A DNA stretch of 8,171 bases from assembly GCA_016190535.1 (NCBI GenBank), contig JACPQK010000111.1, forward strand, positions 1 through 8,171, written 5' to 3'. The translations under genes were made by a program, and so were the position numbers. The notes beneath the pieces were generated by a model. That model was not told the origin of the DNA. It made no database searches and saw only the letters and a program-made list of their open reading frames with translations. Shown here one piece after another: positions 5,341 through 8,171 of the stretch (position 1 is its first letter; every line of letters starts with the position of its first letter). This stretch comes from Chloroflexota bacterium. GTDB lineage: Bacteria; Chloroflexota; Dehalococcoidia; JACPQK01.

Positions 5341-6542
5341 AGGGTGACCCCCAGGGCCTGGGCTACGGTGTGCATGTCCTTGTCCCCCCGCCCGGAGAGG
5401 CAGACCAGGATGAGGGCATCGTGGCCAGCCTCTTTGGCCAGGCGAGCGGCATAGGCAATGGCGTGGGCCGGCTCCAGGGCGGGCGCAATTCCTTCCGTGG
5501 CGCATAGTAGCTTGAACCCCTCCAGGGCCTGGTCGTCGGTGACAGCCACGTAGGTGGCCCGCTCGCTGTCCTTGAGGAAGGCATGCTCCGGGCCCACGCC
5601 CGGGTAGTCGAGGCCGGCAGATATGCTGTGGGTGGGTAGCACCTGACCGTGGGAGTCCTGCATGAGATACGATAGAGCGCCGTGGAGCACCCCAGGCTGG
5701 CCCCGGTTGAGGGAGGCAGCGTGGAGGCCGGTGTCCAAACCTCGGCCCGCCGCCTCCACACCCACCAGCTTCACCCCCTCATCTGAAAGGAAAGGGTAGA
5801 AGGTGCCAATGGCGTTGCTGCCGCCCCCCACGCAGGCGACCACGTAGTCGGGCAGGCGGCCAAACTGGGCCAGCACCTGCTCCCGGGCCTCCCGCCCAAT
5901 GACGGACTGGAAGTCCCGCACCATCATGGGGTAGGGATGAGGGCCCACCGCCGAACCCAGCAGATAGTGGGTGGTCCCCACATGGGTCACCCAGTCCCGG
6001 ATGGCTTCGTTGATGGCGTCCTTCAGGGTGCGGCTGCCCGAGGCCACGGGGCGGACCTCGGCCCCCAGCAGCTTCATACGGAAGACGTTGAGGGACTGGC
6101 GCTGGATGTCCTCCTCCCCCATGTAGACTACGCCCTCTAGGCCCAGCTTGGCGCACACAGAGGCGGTGGCCACCCCGTGCTGGCCCGCCCCGGTCTCGGC
6201 CACAATACGGGGCTTGCCCATGCGCCTGGCCAGCAGGCCCTGGCCCAGGGCGTTGTTTATCTTGTGAGCGCCGGTGTGGGCCAGGTCCTCCCGCTTGAGA
6301 AGGATGTGGGCACCGCCGCAATGCTGGCTGAGGCGCTGGGCATGGTAGAGAGGGGTAGGCCGCCCCGCATAGTTCTTGAGGAGGGAGGCCAGCTCCTGCT
6401 GGAAAGTGGCATCCTGGCAGGCCTGCCTGTAGGCGGCCTCCAACTCGCCCAGGGCGGCCATGAGGGTCTCGGGGACGAACTTGCCCCCGTAGGGGCCGAA
6501 GTAGCCCCGGAAGTTGGGGAGGGGGCCGCCCCACTTATTCAT
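5337..6542 (-). CDS. trpB: Tryptophan synthase beta subunit
   Basis: A 401-residue PLP enzyme that condenses indole with L-serine to make tryptophan; it works as an alpha2-beta2 complex with TrpA. It is of the ordinary TrpB1 type and length. Seen: [15 protein letters not shown] (13-27); HTGAHKINN (89-97) with PLP Schiff-base Lys94; AETGAGQHG (115-123) with catalytic Glu116; the phosphate-binding GGGSNA (239-244); [10 protein letters not shown] (311-320) with Asp312; and CLSGRGDKD (381-389) with Ser383 at the pyridine nitrogen. All expected active-site residues are present. ATG at 6542 is chosen because MNKWGG leads straight into the conserved N-terminus and AGGGG precedes it. The open frame to 6656 is out-of-frame trpF sequence. 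It overlaps trpF by 8 bases and trpA by 4, implying coupled translation. Confidence 0.98.
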   Translation of the reverse strand: MNKWGGPLPNFRGYFGPYGGKFVPETLMAALGELEAAYRQACQDATFQQELASLLKNYAGRPTPLYHAQRLSQHCGGAHILLKREDLAHTGAHKINNALGQGLLARRMGKPRIVAETGAGQHGVATASVCAKLGLEGVVYMGEEDIQRQSLNVFRMKLLGAEVRPVASGSRTLKDAINEAIRDWVTHVGTTHYLLGSAVGPHPYPMMVRDFQSVIGREAREQVLAQFGRLPDYVVACVGGGSNAIGTFYPFLSDEGVKLVGVEAAGRGLDTGLHAASLNRGQPGVLHGALSYLMQDSHGQVLPTHSISAGLDYPGVGPEHAFLKDSERATYVAVTDDQALEGFKLLCATEGIAPALEPAHAIAYAARLAKEAGHDALILVCLSGRGDKDMHTVAQALGVTL

Positions 6543-7203
6543 TCCTACCCCTCCCTCGGGCATTCTTAACGAAGGCCCGGACCTTGGCCAGGTCCTTGAC
6601 ACCGTTGGTCTCGACGCCCGAGGATACATCCACCCCCCAGGGGCGGACCCGGGCAATGGCCTCGGCCACGTTCTCCGGGGTGAGACCCCCGGCCAGCAGA
6701 AAGGGGACCTGCCGGGCGAGGTGCCCCGCCAGTGTCCAGTCCAGCGGTTGGCCGCTCCCCCCGTAGTGGCCGGGCACCGCGGCCTCTACTAGAAGGCGGC
6801 CATGTCGCGGGGCCAGGGCCTCGTGGTAGGGGAGCAGGCGGGCCAGGGCTGCCGCCGCCTCTATTTCGGCAGGCAGGCGTAGCGCCTTGATGAGGGGAGA
6901 ATCGAGGGAGAGGCAGTATTCTACTGTTTCGTCGCCGTTGAGCTGTACCCAGTCCAGGGGACAAGCCCGGGCCGCCGCCACCACCTGATCGAGGGGGGCA
7001 TCAGCGAAGACGCCCACCAGGGCAGGGCGGCCCACCCCCATGTTGTGCCCCAAATTGAGAGCGCGAGCGACCTCCTGGGCCACTTCCAGGGTGACCCGAC
7101 GGCGGCTGGGGGCAAACACCACCCCCACGAAGTCGGCACCGGCCTCGGCGGCGGCCCGGGCCTGGTCGGGGTGGGTCAGACCGCACACCTTCACCCGGAT
7201 CAC
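6535..7203 (-). CDS. trpF: Phosphoribosylanthranilate isomerase
   Basis: A 222-residue TIM-barrel enzyme that performs the Amadori rearrangement of phosphoribosyl-anthranilate to CdRP. Seen: KVCGLT (5-10) with general-base Cys7; SRRRV (33-37); VQLNGDE (86-92); PGHYGGSG (144-151); [11 protein letters not shown] (169-179); and VDVSSGVET (191-199). There are two departures from the family. The general-acid Asp of the LLDA-type motif is Glu140 (LLVEAAVPG), and the common VQLHGDE reads VQLNGDE (Asn89). The protein otherwise looks intact and full length, so it is probably active or recently diverged. The start is GTG at 7203, whose GTGA overlaps the trpC stop, with AAGGAG eight bases upstream. It ends inside the trpB start region. 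Confidence 0.95.
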   Translation of the reverse strand: MIRVKVCGLTHPDQARAAAEAGADFVGVVFAPSRRRVTLEVAQEVARALNLGHNMGVGRPALVGVFADAPLDQVVAAARACPLDWVQLNGDETVEYCLSLDSPLIKALRLPAEIEAAAALARLLPYHEALAPRHGRLLVEAAVPGHYGGSGQPLDWTLAGHLARQVPFLLAGGLTPENVAEAIARVRPWGVDVSSGVETNGVKDLAKVRAFVKNARGRGRNE

Positions 7204-8000
7204 CCAGCCAGCTCCTTCACTTTAGCAGCAATATCGGGGGCGGAGACCAGGGCCTCCCCCACCAGGATGGCGTGCACGCCCCATCGCGCCAGGCGCTCCA
7301 CATCGCTCCGGCCCTGGATGCCGCTCTCGCTCACTACCACCTTGTCAGAGGGGACCAAAGGGCGGAGCTGTTCCGTTATCGCCAGGTCCACCTGGAAGGT
7401 CTGCAGGTCCCGGTTGTTGATACCTATGACGGGGGCACCGGCCTCGATGGCGGCCTCCAGCTCGTGGCGGCTGTGTACCTCCACCAGCGCGGCCATGCCT
7501 AGCTCCCCACCGGCCTCCAGGAGGCGGCGCAGCTCCGGGGGCTTCAGGATAGCCACGATGGCCAGGAAGGCGTCGGCTCCATAGGCCCGGGCCTCCCACA
7601 CGTGGTAGGGGTCCAGGAGGAAGTCCTTGCGCAGCACCGGGACCCGCACCGGGCGCGTGTCCAGGGCGCGGCGTACCGACTCCAGGTGCTCCAGGCCGCC
7701 CTGGAAGTAGTGGTCCTCGGTGAGGACGGAGATGGCGGCAGCACCGTTGTCCACGTAGGTGGTGGCCAGGGCCACCGGGTCGTAGTCCTCCACCAGCAGG
7801 CCCTTGCTGGGGGAGGCCTTCTTGGCCTCGGCGATGAGCCGGGGCCAGCCCGTAGGGGTTGGCTGGAGGGCCGCGGCGAAGTCTACCGGAGGCGGCTGGG
7901 CCTCGATGCGTTTCTCCAGCTCCCGCAGGGGCAGCCTCTTCTCCTTGAGCAGGGTGCGTTTGAGGGCTACAATCTCGTCCAGGAACATGGCACTTTGCAT
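7200..8000 (-). CDS. trpC: Indole-3-glycerol phosphate synthase
   Basis: A 266-residue TIM-barrel enzyme that closes the indole ring: it decarboxylates and dehydrates CdRP to indole-3-glycerol phosphate. Seen: LIAEAKKASPSKG (55-67) with Glu58 and Lys60; VLTEDHYFQGG (92-102); VLRKDFLLD (122-130) with catalytic Lys125; LVEVHSR (172-178) with Glu174; GINNRDLQTF (193-202); VVSESGI (222-228); and ILVGEALV (245-252). All residues of the known catalytic set are present. It is monofunctional, with trpF separate. The start is uncertain: ATG at 8000 abuts a GC-rich hairpin whose GGGGG touches the start codon, while ATG at 7988 (MFLDEIVALKR) fits the family N-terminus equally well. Either way the likely ribosome binding site lies in the hairpin arm, which may tune translation. 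Confidence 0.97.
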   Translation of the reverse strand: MQSAMFLDEIVALKRTLLKEKRLPLRELEKRIEAQPPPVDFAAALQPTPTGWPRLIAEAKKASPSKGLLVEDYDPVALATTYVDNGAAAISVLTEDHYFQGGLEHLESVRRALDTRPVRVPVLRKDFLLDPYHVWEARAYGADAFLAIVAILKPPELRRLLEAGGELGMAALVEVHSRHELEAAIEAGAPVIGINNRDLQTFQVDLAITEQLRPLVPSDKVVVSESGIQGRSDVERLARWGVHAILVGEALVSAPDIAAKVKELAG

Positions 8001-8001
8001 C

Positions 8002-8058
8002 CCCCGGCCTAAAGGCCGGGGCTAAGGGAGCGTTCTCCAACTCCGCCCTTCAGGGCGG
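8002..8058. repeat. Two GC-rich hairpins in the trpD-trpC spacer
   Basis: CCCCGGCC (8002-8009) pairs with GGCCGGGG (8014-8021), and CCGCCC (8043-8048) with GGGCGG (8053-8058), each around a four-base loop. They fill most of the only non-overlapping junction of the operon. No T-tract follows on either strand. The shapes recall the short hairpins at ends of IS200/IS605-type elements or processed operon spacers; which applies cannot be decided here. Confidence 0.6.
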
Positions 8059-8070
8059 GTAGAGCCGACC

Positions 8071-8171
8071 TCATATGGTCACGCCCTGGCTTACGCTGAC
8101 CAGCGATTCCAGGGCTGCCGCCGCCCGGCCGCTGTCTATGGACTGGCGGGCCAGGGAAACACCCTCCAGCA
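8071..8171 (-). CDS. trpD: Anthranilate phosphoribosyltransferase, C-terminal 32 residues (runs off the window)
   Basis: On the minus strand an open frame enters at the window edge and ends with TGA at 8073-8071. The last 32 residues include LEGVSLARQSIDSGRAAAAL followed by ESLVSVSQ. This matches the terminal helix of TrpD, where a variant of LxxGxxLAxxxIDSGxAxxxLexLv is usual. TrpD transfers phosphoribosyl to anthranilate, giving the TrpF substrate. No catalytic residue lies in this part, so the call rests on the tail pattern and the position directly upstream of trpC. Most of the gene lies outside the window. Confidence 0.8.
   Translation of the reverse strand, partial: LEGVSLARQSIDSGRAAAALESLVSVSQGVTI

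Noticed and set aside
5337..6656. N-terminal extension of TrpB to 6656 and of TrpA to 5505
   Set aside because: The extra residues are out-of-frame readings of trpF and trpB; the conserved family N-termini begin at 6542 and 5340.

Overview
The window most likely comes from a Chloroflexota-type genome (perhaps Dehalococcoidia-like). This is an inference from the high GC content, a Tat lipoprotein with a Pro/Thr-rich linker, purine-rich Shine-Dalgarno sites, and the compact trpD-C-F-B-A gene order. No marker gene settles the taxonomy.

Positions 1-3094, plus strand: three catabolic or redox genes. They are a crotonase-fold acyl-CoA enzyme (14-808), a Tat-exported sulfite-oxidase-family molybdopterin lipoprotein (878-2101) and a short-chain dehydrogenase/reductase (2327-3094). 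Gaps of 69 and 225 bp separate them. The second gap, and the stretch after the SDR gene, hold palindromic dispersed-repeat-like elements (2169-2240 and 3159-3241).

Positions 3245-4560: an island unlike its surroundings, of visibly lower GC in its coding part. A minus-strand HNH-nuclease gene (3424-4119) is followed by an overlapping 50-codon ORF (3291-3443). It is preceded by an intrinsic terminator that ends about 13 bases before its start codon, a leader of about 180 nt, and an extended -10 promoter. A degenerate 20-bp motif, GCAGGTATTG-N4-GCTYAA, occurs four times: once just downstream of the nuclease gene and three times upstream of its promoter, two of these forming a 46-bp dyad. This block is the part of the window most worth attention.

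Positions 4561-8171, minus strand: the distal part of a tryptophan operon, trpD (3' end only), trpC, trpF, trpB and trpA. Together they convert phosphoribosyl-anthranilate to tryptophan. trpC/trpF and trpB/trpA are joined by 4-base GTGA overlaps and trpF/trpB by an 8-base overlap, suggesting translational coupling. The only loose junction is trpD/trpC, where a spacer of about 70 bp holds two GC-rich hairpins. No U-tract terminator is seen directly after trpA; the first clear one on that strand is the one in front of the HNH gene.
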